A stretch of 60,000 nt of DNA, from contig CAIIXF020000009.1 of the NCBI GenBank assembly GCA_903813345.2, positions 8,738,030-8,798,029 of the forward strand. Direction: 5' to 3'. Source of the stretch: Owenia fusiformis (Eukaryota > Annelida > Polychaeta > Sabellida > Oweniidae). Each line of letters opens with the position of its first letter. Positions within the stretch are counted from its first letter, which is position 1. A program made the translations under genes and the position numbers. Positions 35,277-48,100 of this stretch are shown here, piece after piece. The notes below the pieces were generated by a model. The model worked only from the letters and a program-made list of their open reading frames with translations. It made no database searches and had not been told where the DNA came from.

Positions 35277-36915
35277 TCCTTCAATTTATAATCGTTTGGA
35301 ACCATCGTGACGTCAAAATATAGCGTCTGACCTCATGATACGGGTACCAAATTAGTGACAAGCTTTAAGATGGTACCAAACATGTGACCATTCATTTGAT
35401 TAAAATGCTAACTTGAATAAACCGAAAAGGTTTGTCACTCCCCTACCCCATCCATTTTTCAGGCCTGTGAAAAACACCCAAATCTCAAATAATCCAGGCA
35501 TCTTCAGGGGTCGTTTTCTTACCCTGTCTTATTCAAAATATCATGTTTCTGGATAGCATTTTTATCAGAAATGTCTCAATTACCTAAAAACAGTAACACT
35601 GGTGCTGAATAAGAAAACATGTCCCCATAATGGTATTATTACACCAAAAGTAGTGTGAATGGCCTTTTCACGTGTTGGCATAACGTTTTGATGATATTTA
35701 AAGACATAGTTCCTCTTTCACGTATATTATCTCATTGAAATGGGCATACCAGCTTAAAGATCTTTGTTCCGTGGTAAAGAAAAGCTTTCAAACATTGTCT
35801 GAAGATAGAGCAGATTTATCTCCGTAATTTTACTTTTAGCATGGCGACCTTGACCTTGAAAAAATATAGCCATTTGGGCGATAATAGGTGATTCAAAAGT
35901 GGAAATGAGTTTTTTTCGTACTTTTACTTTGACCAAGCCTAGAAAAAATCCAGAAAAAATCGAAGTAGTAAACTTACGCCCAACTTTTGACATTTTTGTT
36001 GTCTAGAAGTGTCCTAGACGATATCAAAGTTTAAGAAAATTTGTATGTCTAGAAATATTTTATCACTTAGTTCCATTATGGTGGGTTTGGGTGCTTTTTT
36101 GCTCTCATTTTTACCCCATTTCTACGGTTGCCATGGTAACTATTAGGCTTTGGTAACCATGCCTACTTGATTTTTGAAGGATATCCACCTGATAGTAGTT
36201 GGGCCAAGTTTGATGGAAAATGGGCCTGATTTGATTTGCTGGCAGTGAGGTTGATTGTGGCAAGTAGTAAAACGGCAAAACATTAGTGGAGTCATACCAT
36301 ATATGTGACTGCAAATTGATGAATAGATATCGATAAGTAATAAAAAAAAAACTATTAGTAGTTATTAACGAAAGAAATATACAGAAAGGATCCGTTACCA
36401 CATGTACCTAAAGATGCCCCCAAAGGTTTCATTGAATATAACATTGAAATAGTTACTTTTATCAATTATGAACACATCCAAAACAAAATTAGGTCATAGG
36501 GATTAAAACTAAGGTCATTCAGTAGATTTAAGTTTGACTATGCAAATCATTCTAAATATCATGTTACGGGTATGTTTGTCTTCACTCATGACTATTTAAA
36601 AAAAATCTACAGTCTACTTCTACAAAAAATTTAAGTGTAGCTACAAAAATCAAGATTTTATTCAAGGTTTTGTGAAAATATGTGAAAATTACTCATTTTA
36701 AGAGTCAGAATGACATGTGTTAAGAATGATTTGTTGAAAATATACTTCTTAAAGATTCATATTATACAGAAATAATCCTGGAATTCCAATTTACCCTTTC
36801 CAAAAAAATTCTGAGTCCTTATAGGTACACTAATGGGTATGGATCCTTTTATCAAGAACATTTGAAATTATGTATCAAACAAGTGACCTAGAGTAAATTG
36901 CATCTTCTCGGTTGG
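35277..36915. other. Intergenic between copies A and B
   Basis: Non-coding sequence between the copy A repeats and the duplicated upstream block of copy B. No exon, RNA gene or transposon end can be supported. Confidence 0.45.
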
Positions 36916-36919
36916 CAAC

Positions 36920-38594
36920 ATCAACTGCGACGGAACCAATAATATTGCTTTATCTTGAAAGTAACAATATTGAGAAAAGATTTAGAAAGTAAAAATAGTT
37001 ACAACTATATTTTCAAAATGTATAAAATCAAATTAGATGGTTGGTGATTTTTTTTTTTGGGGGGGGGGGCTAAAGTGACTGGGCCTGCAATGGGGGGGGG
37101 GGGTATGGTATGTTCAAAAAAAGAAAAAGACAATTTTTTCAAAGATATATATAAACATGTTTTCGAATATAATCTAGTCATAATAACTATTTTAAATTCC
37201 AAAGAGAACAATTATTTTCAAACTGACTAAAAATGTCAATTCAAAAAGCCAGAGGAGAGGTTGAGTCAAAAGCAATATAAATAGTTTTAATATTACCAAA
37301 GGTCTCATGTAAAGTTCAAACCAATTCGACTTATATTACCCAATGTTATCAAAAGTGGTATGTGAAACTGTAGTAGAGAAAATAATGTGTTTGATAGTGC
37401 TGTGTCTTGTATTTGATGATATAAAATCTAAACTTCTGTTTCTCAATGGCGGGAAATTTAAATATTTTATTTTAAGTCACATTTAAAAAATGTACCATAT
37501 AGTTTTTCATGAACAGTAATACTTGCACGATTAGACTATATTTTCACACTTTGCACAGGGCCTTTAAAAATATTTTGAATACCTTGAATATATGGAGTTA
37601 CATTTAATTTAAACAAATTCGATTGCAAACGGGATCTTCAGCACATGCATTTTCTTCATTAGGACGCTTTGTACTAAGTTGAATCATAAAAGAATTCATT
37701 ACGGTTTAACACAATGAAGAGATGACAATCAAGAATGTTAAAATTAGTTTAAAGGGTGCTTAATTTAACAAACTAATTCTTATTGCTGTATTGATGGTAA
37801 AATATAGTCATCGTACTTACGTAATATGTATGTATTCGATATAGGATCCTTATTTCTTGAAGAACTTATAGTCTTGTTTTGTTTATTTTTCTTTTTATAT
37901 TTTTATTGTTGGATGTATCTTTGGCCAAATTAGGGCATCAGTGCAAATAAATCCTATTATATGTATGCATATCATTCCCCCGCGTAACTATGCCATTTTT
38001 TAGGTCAACCTGCCGACCCGCTTAGAACTATTTAGAACTACATGTTCATATTTAAGTATATAACGTATAAAAATTACATTATCTTGTTAATCAGACGATG
38101 CTATCACATTTGAGTTGGATGAACCATTGTCCTTATCTTAATGTTTCAAATAGTTCCAATAGTGTTTCTATTCATTCCATTAACAAAGTTAGATTGGATC
38201 TTTTATGATTTTACGGGTGCTTTCATTTGAATAACAATAGTACTTGCTCAGAGAGGTAGAAGTGGGATAAACCACGCAATTTGCCCAAATATTCCAATAC
38301 ACCATTTAAGAGGTTTATTAAGAAGTTTATTTCTCATATCATCATATGCTTTAATATTCATACGGATGACTATATATCAAATTTCAGGTACATATATGTA
38401 ATTAGGTATACATTACAAATATTAGCATATAATATTTTTGATTAAACACTATAATTGCTTTGACGTAGCAAAATACTTAAGTGGTTAATCAAAAAGAACG
38501 ACTGTCTGCAAATGCATTAGCGTTTTATTATTCAAAAATTATGCCACCATTTAACATTAATTTCGCAGACTTTAAAATGTGCATTATCGACTCG
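36920..38594. repeat. Duplicated upstream block of copy B
   Basis: Matches 50725-52266 in order and orientation, with many shared strings such as GGAACCAATAA, ATGGCGGGAAATTTA, CACTTAGAACTATTTAGAAC and GAGAGGTAGA. This block and its counterpart define the left edge of a tandem duplication unit of about 13.8 kb (start to start). Two G-runs near 37062-37100 are not shared. The block ends at the copy B promoter. Confidence 0.8.
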
Positions 38595-38649
38595 TATATA
38601 AGTACACTCTTGATTACTTCTTTTCAATCCATGACTGGACATTCAAGTG
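38595..38649 (+). promoter_or_regulatory. Copy B core promoter and short first exon
   Basis: TATATAAG (38595-38602) followed by TACAC and the donor GTG|GTAAGT (exon end 38649). In copies A and C the codon before this donor is ATG, but here it is GTG. If the exon 1 ATG is the normal start, copy B must use the ATG at 39147 instead. Another ATG in the same exon (near 38631) joins out of frame to the next exon. Confidence 0.65.
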
Positions 38650-39146
38650 GTAAGTCAAAATTTTATTTTTAGATTATTATTCTATTATTTAAGAAGAGAC
38701 GCAAATTAATAAACACGAGGAGCTCGGGCGTCTCGAATTCATGATAACATGGTTACGACAAAGCGCCTAGCTAAGCAATGGAATATGTAACGCTGATTCA
38801 AATTCCTTGTGTTGTACCTTTACCGCGCGTTACAGACATTTACGAGGGTTGATCATAAAGTTCTCATTATATTTCTCTAATTTCCTTATATTTCAATATA
38901 TTCTAAAGAAATTCTCACACAACGTACAGCATAGAATTTCTTATTAAGTCAGCAAAAAAAGATTTAGATTAACAGAAATATTAATTAAGAAATGGTTGCC
39001 ATAGTGACGGGAAATCAATGCACTCGGGGCAATTGTTTTGGAGGGCAGAAATACTTTTGGTTGAAGGAACATTTTATTTAGTATATAAGATAAATGCCAT
39101 AAGACGTAAAAATCTAAATACGTTTATTACCTTTAAGAAGCAGAAC

Positions 39147-42100
39147 ATGTTTTGGAGTTGGATAGTCTTTACCTTCATGGTACTCCTCCTTGCAAAAGGA
39201 CAAAAAGGTAGGATATATGCTCTACTTCGAATTAACTCGATTTCATTTTATGTTGACAACGCGATCTTAAATTTCAATATGTCTTATTTTCAATTTATAG
39301 ACTACTGGTATTGTAAATTGTTTTCAAAGCGCCACTAAATCACTACATGTGGTACTGGCGAATTTTCTTGAAAAATGTACACAATTACCAAGATGTTGCT
39401 AATATATCCAAGACAAATACTTGTTTTTAAAAACTATAGTCCCTTCAGCAACTTCCTAATTGGACTAAGTGTTAAATCCTCTTTATGTTTGAATTTTTAC
39501 TTAAATAATCAGCGATGAAATTGCCTATGATAAAGGTTGAAATGTAACTTGACTTCATTTACAATGCCTCTAGGTTTTCCCATTTTTTCTCAATAACAAT
39601 ATCCCAGATGCGAGTAGAAATAATCTTGATTTACGTCATTAATAATTCACAATTCAGTCAAATTGATGTCATATTTGGAATCTACATGTAAAATTACATT
39701 AAAGTGTGCGCCAAAGTTTAAAACTGCGCAGGCGCACCGCTCTCGCTAAACTATATAAAGAGATTACCAGGTACACGATTCAGAGGTAAGCCAGGAAGGC
39801 GAACGATCTTCGTCTCGTGATAATTTCCCATATAATCGTAACCAGGGAAGTTTCACCATTGAAATTGAAAATTACTATTAGATATACATGTACTTTGTAA
39901 ATGTTATTTATGAAGCTATTTAGTGTTTGCATCAATCAAATGACTCATTTTGAACATATAAAAAGTATTTGTGTTTTGTTTCCCAGGGGATTGTTAATAA
40001 AAAATAAACTCTTCTAATCCCCTAATGTAAACACGGCGGTATACGTAGCCCGATTTATCGGGGACTTTAAGAAATGTGGTTTTGAAAAGTGTTTATCAAC
40101 TTTGAAAATTTAACTTTCTTTGAAAATGTGACTTCTAGGTCGGGGAGATTCCCCATAGAGCCCATATTGTAAAACCACAAAAAGTGAAATATCTTTTCTT
40201 GTGTTGGGCAGATAATATTTTCTTTTACTGGACATATTTTAATTTGTATAACTATCAGATACATAAAGGTAATATGAAAAGTGAACCATTAAAACTGATG
40301 CATATTCAAGTTTAAGGGAATTTTGTAATCCCCTGCCATGTTAATCCCCCCGAATCAGCCACCTGGTGGCGAAACTGGTAACTGCCAACTCGCATCTGAG
40401 TAATTGTTCAGATATTGATGACAAAGGACAGGTATCGATATGGAGAACTGAATTCAACAATGTTTTTCTCTTAAACCAAGTATTGAAAATATTTTGTAAA
40501 AAACTGATTGACAACAATTTCATGCAAAAATTATTTATATATATTTTATATAACTGTTTTTGTTAACATTTTTTGTTTTTAGTGCAATTGTTTTTTTTGT
40601 TCCTTTCTACCAATTCTTGAGAATGAAATAAAATGTCCATCCGAATCTTGTTGGAACAAAATGGCATACACAACACTTTCTGAGACCTCTCAATATTATG
40701 GTTATACAAAGGAAATGTTGGTTGATTTAACAAAAAGCATTCCAAAGCTTAAAACAAAACCCACCAAAATAGATAAAAAATTAAGTTACGAGGGTTGTCC
40801 CAGAAGTAATGCACTATATGCTCTAACTTAATCAATAATGAATATTTTTCCATGAAATTTTCAGTAAATGTTCCTTAGAGACATTTTGATTATTCTACAA
40901 ATTTTCATGTTGACTGATAAAACTATATTGATGTTACAATAAAACCAAGTCGGTGAGTTTGGGTAGGGTGGGGCAGGTCATACAGTCACGTCAAAAGGAA
41001 TAAAAAATTGAAAATATGAAATAATTAATCAACAAATACCATTTTGTGTAGCAATAAGAAGTATGCTCAAAAATACATTTTAAGATACTAAATTACTATG
41101 AGCACATCCTAGATATAATGGATGTATATTGCACAGTGTCCAATTTCACATTTTCTCAAAATATCGGCCTTTGCATGTTATGTACTTTAGATGCTTGTCA
41201 GGTCAAACACTCGTAGCAATTTCTTCCACTGTGACTTGTGGAGTTTTTGCCTCCCATGTTTGGAGTTGTCATCCAGGGTCCAGTCATTACTTTTAAATCT
41301 CTTCTGCCACCTCATAATTGTAGTTCTATTTGGTGTATACTCCTTTTATACTTTCTTCACAGTAGCATAAGTTTGTGTGGCTGTGAGTCCAAGTGAAGTA
41401 TGAAATTAGGCCACCAAACGCAAGGCCTTCTTTTATCAGGTGAGAATTGCAGATATTTTTGCAATTTCTTGACTGTGACTGAATTTGAATTTGTGACTAT
41501 TGAACTGTGGTATTATGACATCACAGTGCTAAATTTCATTGTTTGTACTTGGTTAACATCACGCTGAATAAATTTAACAATTTCTCAAACATCTTGATCA
41601 TTTAAAAGAAAGAAATATTAATAAAATAACACTTTGGATCTTTTCATAATTAGAAAAATTGGTACTTGCCCCGCCCACCCCTACCCCCATGTTACTATAG
41701 CAACCATATTAAGACTTAATATTAATGTTTGATGCTGAAACTTCTGAATATAACAGATAAAACTTCAATTGTATTATACATAAAATTTCAGCTGAATTGA
41801 AGATTATTAAGGAAAGTTAGAGCATATAGTGCATTACTTCTGGGACAACCCTCGTATACCTTTTATTTCATTAACAAAATACTTTTTTAAAATCAACCAA
41901 ATTTTCTTTTGTACAATTACAATATTGAGAGACCTAAACACGTTGTGTTTATGTCGTTTTGTTCTAATGAGGTTCGGATATATGTTTCATTTCGAACGTA
42001 TGATGCCAAGAACGAAAGAAGTGTTTGATGTGTTTTCTAAAACAATATAGAGAAAAGTATAAATATTTCAAATTATATTGTTACCATCCAAAAGATGACC

Positions 42101-45100
42101 ATTAAATTGATACGTTTGACTTTGGAGATCTATAACTTTGTTGAACGGTAAATTGGTATATGGGGTACAAATAGGAGGCCGACTAATGGAACAGCCAAAA
42201 TAACTAATAATGGATTTTTTATATTTTCACAAAGCTGGACAATTTTCTCAAATTTCATATTGATTAAGAAAATGTATTGCTTCCAATTTTGGTATGTGTA
42301 TCTTTCAATGTATTGGTGTTCATATTCTGCAGTTATATCATTTGACTTCATCATTTGGGTCGTGATATGACATTTAAATCAGTAATAAAATTTTTCAAAT
42401 TCAAAAGTCCTCAAGCTTAGCCAATCAAAATCAAGTATTTAGCAATGTTGTTAATTAAAATTACTTATCCTGACTTTTTCTACCATGTTAAAGTGTGGAT
42501 GTAACCAGATATCTTAATGAGAGATGCTAGCAACTTTAAAACCGGCCTAAGATCATTTCTGTTAATCAAAGGATGCAAATCCAATTTCTGCAAAAACTGG
42601 GATTAAATGTTTATTCTGTCATATGACTTGTGACGAACCTATTAGTTCCAATTGGCTTACATGGGAATGTAGATTTTCAAAACTTCATCATATTTGTCAT
42701 ATCCGACATGGGGACTATATTGGAGGTATTCGAAATGAAGTCAATCCATTTTCCTAAAAGAAGTCTTTTCTTTACTCATTATTGAAATAAAAATTCAAAC
42801 ATAAATGGCGTGAAATCACCTTTAATACAGATAATGAGACAGCTGCCCCTCCTTGTCTGAATTCGAATTCATAAACATCTCTATTTTGTGTAAATCTTAT
42901 CCAATTAACAAATGAGTCATGTCATCTTTCAAGCAATGATACATATATATTCTGTGAAAACGCCATTATGAAATCTCAAGTAACATAATAATAGAGTATT
43001 CGGTAACAAACTTTCGAATCCGGCCTCGTATTTCCGAATCTGGCCTCGTAAGATTTTGTAATTTTAAAATGATGAAGAGTAATTCCTTGGTTTCAGGGGA
43101 ACTATGTGGAGATGTGGTGTTTGTGCTGCAAACATCGTGCAACCTCGATGCATTGATAATAGACAATGCTCAGGCATTCATGACTAGTATTGCCATGGAA
43201 TTGTCGGATCATCAAAAATCAACCATGTCTCTTATAACGTACAGTGATGTGAGTAATTTTTAGAATTGGTGAAGGGAACACATTTCAAATGGTTGTTTCT
43301 CATTATCCCTTTTTCTTGATTCATGTTCATGTGTACCGTCACATAATATTAACCCTAATGTCTGCAACTTTTTTAATAACACTTAGTCGCAAGGTGGGTC
43401 ATTTGAACCCTCTCTGCAATATTTTATTACTTGTCTGATTTCAATATAATATTGGTATTGTTGTAAATCTTATTCACTGATCTCACTGATTTTTTTAACG
43501 TAGAAGAACAAAGGTCGAATTGAGGCCAATGAGACATAGACGATGTAAATATTTGACACTTTGTTATATATTGTTAATTTCACAATAAATGTGCCAAAAA
43601 TCTCTTTTTTAAAGAAAAATCTATCTTTCAAATAACCTAGGGTCATATTAAAAGCTTTTTTAAAACTAAAGTTATACACTTTCAGAGATCGTTTCTTCAT
43701 CAAATCCTTAAATTCTTAATAAAATCCTCCATTTTTGTCAAAAACTCTCAATATTTCAACGAGACAGGCCGACGTTTTGTTTAAAAAGCCCCTTTTCTTC
43801 TGACCTTTCAAGAAGCTTTGCCACTGAACCGTAATTTTTATTTAAGATTAAAATGGTTTCGTTGTGAATTGTTATTTTAAATGGTTTAATTTATAGAATG
43901 CTGCAGAGGTAATTACTCCGAGAAGTCCTGCAAAATTTCAGAAGACATTGTCAAATGATGGTATAAAAAGGGAAGGTGATTGTCCAAATGATATGAAGGC
44001 AATGACAGCAAATGCACTTCAACTCGTCAGTCAAACTAGTGATAAGTAAGATAATTCATTATGATTTTATGTTATTTTCACCTTTTAAAGCTTACAATTG
44101 CAATGAGGTCAGCGTGTTTCCTTTTTGTCAATCTTTATTGAAGATGTTAACAATCGTGTTTAGTAATCGTCAAAACATGAGTATTTATTTTAATTATTTG
44201 TGGAAGACGCAAGTAATGCAATTGTTAAAATTGCATCAGATTGATAAATCTTAGCACGGTGCAAAAATACTTAAAAAGCATGTCTTGTTTTGCCTCTTCT
44301 GCATTAGTTGTACCGGATCATATGTTTGTAGCTTAATATGGGAAAAAACATATATTTGAAGACGAAGTTTATGCATGACATTTATGCTTAGTATCAATAA
44401 AAAACAAATTTGGACATATCTTTAAGTAATTGGTCGCCTAGTGTGACCAGTGCAGCGCTTTTCACACAAATTGGCCAACTCTTCAAAAAGTCAACAACCC
44501 ATTTCACCAACCAAGCTGATTATAGAGAATGGTTGTCATAACTCAAAATACAATACAGATCTTTCTAAGAATATATTTTCCTTCTAGGACAGTCGTTGAT
44601 AAGCTAGTCGTTGTTCTCAATGACGGCATCTCCTTTGATCGGAAATCAAACATGGACGCAACTTTGGAACAGACAAAACAAGAAATCAACAAATTAAAGG
44701 CCAATGGTGCGAAATTCGCTACATTCAACTTCTATGAAGATATCAAAGAAAACAATGATGACAAAAATCTTCAATTAGAATATGAACTTTACGATCCAAT
44801 ATTAGAGATGAACTTCGGCGCAGACTATAGGGATCAGTTTGTCAAAAAATTATTCGGTATGGATGGATTTCTTTGCGCAATGTCTGATGAGCCGCCAGCC
44901 AACCTACCACGTTAGTATCATGACATAATTATTTCAATGATATTCTTTGTGGTTTTGCATCCAGAAAAAATGAGAAATTCTGGGAAATGTCATTTCTACA
45001 TAATTTGAAAATATTTCTAACATAATTGTGTATTCTATATATATTACTATATTCTATATGTATTGCATATGGGACTTTTTGAAAAGTATTGACCATTATG

Positions 45101-48100
45101 TTACTTTTTATTGGTAGTTGTAAACCTGAACAATTTCATCATCCTATTTTATATTTTATCTTCTCTTTATTTTATCTAACATTAAATATGTAAATATATA
45201 ATTAAAGAACAGAATGGGATTAGGCTATGTAAAAATATTGTTTCACAAGAAAGATAAATGATTAAGATCCCTCGTGTTCTTACCAGTGATCGAAGTTGCC
45301 AATATTAAATTCACATATATTTGACACGTCCACGTCTTTTGACGTTATTCAGTGGTTAAACTTTACCTACTCGAATGTTTCGTAGTTCAGTATTTCTATT
45401 CTTGCAGCCTGCGTTGTTCCGTCATTGGATCTTATGTATGTGATTGATCGATCCGTGTCCATCTCGCCAGAGAATATCGAGAAAGTGAAACAATTCTTGA
45501 TAGATCTGAGTAAAAGGATAAAAGAAGAATCTCCAGACACATCGATTGGGGCCATTTCTTACAACAGACATTCTTTTACTGAATTGAATTTTACAAAAGA
45601 TTTAGCTACTATAGAAAAAGGTAACATATGACATAACATCATAAAATACTACTTTGGTGATGATCTTGGGTCTCCTTTTGTATGCTCATTTATAAACTAA
45701 TTGTTGCATTGTTACATACAGATTGTGCAACTCACTTGAAGCATGTTTATTATTCCCATAAAGTATAACTTATGAAGCGTTTGATTTCATCATCATTTAT
45801 TGCGCAAGGGCTTTCTAAATACAATTTTGTACCTGATGACTATTAATAGCTAGTTCTTTTCAACTCATTTATAAGACCTCATTTTGATTATGGTACTGCT
45901 ATTTTTAACACTGCATCAAAATATCTTCTAAATAGACTTGATCAAATTTATTATCAGGCTGCTCTTTTGTGCTCTGGTTGTCTTCATGGCAGTAATACTG
46001 ATAAAGTTTTGAATCTCCTTCAATGGCCTTCTCTAGACACAAGAAGAAAAATGCAAATTAACAACTTTATGTTTAAAGTTGTAAATGGTCCAAATCCACT
46101 CTTTTTAGATGAAATTTTTGATAAATTCAAAAATCAGGGAACACGCAATCTGCGTGATAGATCTGACTTTAATTTACCAAACAGGTGCTCAAAGAGGTTC
46201 TTGAATTCATCAGTTCCATCAGCAATATCAAACTGGTCACGACTACCAAAACGATTACGTAATCTGAAAACTCCCCAATCCTTTAAAAAACACCAAAATA
46301 TTTTGTTTAAAAACCAAGAAAGTTTTATTAGCACCTCCAAACTCAATCTAAAAAGATCTCATGAAATTTTGATTAACCAATTTAGAGCTGATCTTCTTTT
46401 CAAAGCCCAACTTTATGCTCACAACTTTACTTATGTTGAGAATCCAAACTGTAAATGTGGAGCCCCCCAGACAGAAAAACACTTCTTCTTCCAGTGTCCC
46501 CTTATTAAAGAAAATATAATAATATTAAAAACTGATATTATTAATATAACTGGACTATCAGATAATCATTTAACTCAGAATGATCTCCTTTACTTAATGA
46601 AACATGCCTCTGACAATATTTCCCTTGATCTAAATTCACATCTCCAAACCTCAATCGCTGGATTCCTTGAAATGAACCTGTAACGTTTTCCCCTCCCTAC
46701 ATACTATATATACTATACTTTATTTTATATTATCCACACTTAATATTTCCACCCCATGGCCAACCACAAGTGCAGAGTGAACCCCTTGACCTAATCATAA
46801 TTTTGTATTTTTGCTATTAATGTACCCTTCTATAATGCCTTCGGGCGACTGAAGGGATTTATATTATGGTATTTTTATGAAGCAATGAATATTTCTTAAT
46901 AAAAAAAATATATATAAAATAGCTAGTGTTGTAGTTGCTATTATTAGCAATTTGTAATGTCACCTGATCAAAAGTACGGCTGTAATAAGCTATTATTGGA
47001 CAATTTGTAATGTCACATGACTGATAATTTGTAACAATAGACAGAAATTTGTCTACATTTGCAATTTATGCTTACATATGCAGGTATTGTGAAATAGCCA
47101 TGAATAATGTAAATTCCATGTTATAAAAATAGACTAGCCTATACGATCGCTGGAAAATGACCAAATAGTTCCCATTTTATTAATGTTTCTAGAAATAGAT
47201 CATGACATACAATTTTTACCAAGATACTAATATTAAAAAGAATAAACTTACAAAAATGGCATTTTTGTTACCTTACGATAAAAGGCCGAGTTGCGAAAAT
47301 TCTCTAATATGTATAATATTGCTGTAGCACTGAGAGACATTTCAAACACTACTCGTAAAGGGACCTACACCGATGAAGCATTGGAAAAGGCTCGGTTGGT
47401 ATTAGAGGGACTCGTAGACAACGGCAATCAGCAACATCATACAAAGTTGATTATACTAATTACTGATGGAGTGACTAACCACTATCCATTTTTAAGCAAA
47501 ACAGATACAAGTGCAGCGGCGCAAACCAGAGATACAAAGTTTACAATCAATAAAGGTACTGGAACGGTCATAAAAACATGTAAATTTTCATTCATTATAA
47601 ATTATATTTACAACTATCCACGACTCGGTTATACCGTGGACTACAAGCACCGTATATTTCTCTATATTTTGACTCATTAATTATTTACTGTGTTTTAATT
47701 AGCCATCATTGTTTGTTTACCCAACCGATATATAATTCTACAGTTGATATTCAACATATTTGAGGAAATGCAAAATGTCACTCGACTTTTTGGTCATATC
47801 TGCATTTCACAATTCAAGATCAACTTCTGAAGTATTTTGAAACCACCTTCTATTTTGCCTCACTGAATTTTAATATTCCCCAAAACATTTCTCCCGAATC
47901 AGGAAATTAAGGCGATTAGCAAATACATTTTTTAGGGAATTTCAGTCACAAAAAATAGCGAGTGACAACTTACAAATCCCCTCGAGTGTAACTTGTATTT
48001 GCGAGTGCAACTTTCGACTGTGATCAACGACTTGATTAACCTGCTATTTAATGGTCAATTTATATAGGAATAGTACCTATCACCATTTCATTCATATTTA

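Noticed and set aside
40350-40420. Possible tRNA-like segment (GTGGCGAAACTGGTAACTGCC)
   Set aside because: No cloverleaf with anticodon and TPsiC arms could be drawn.
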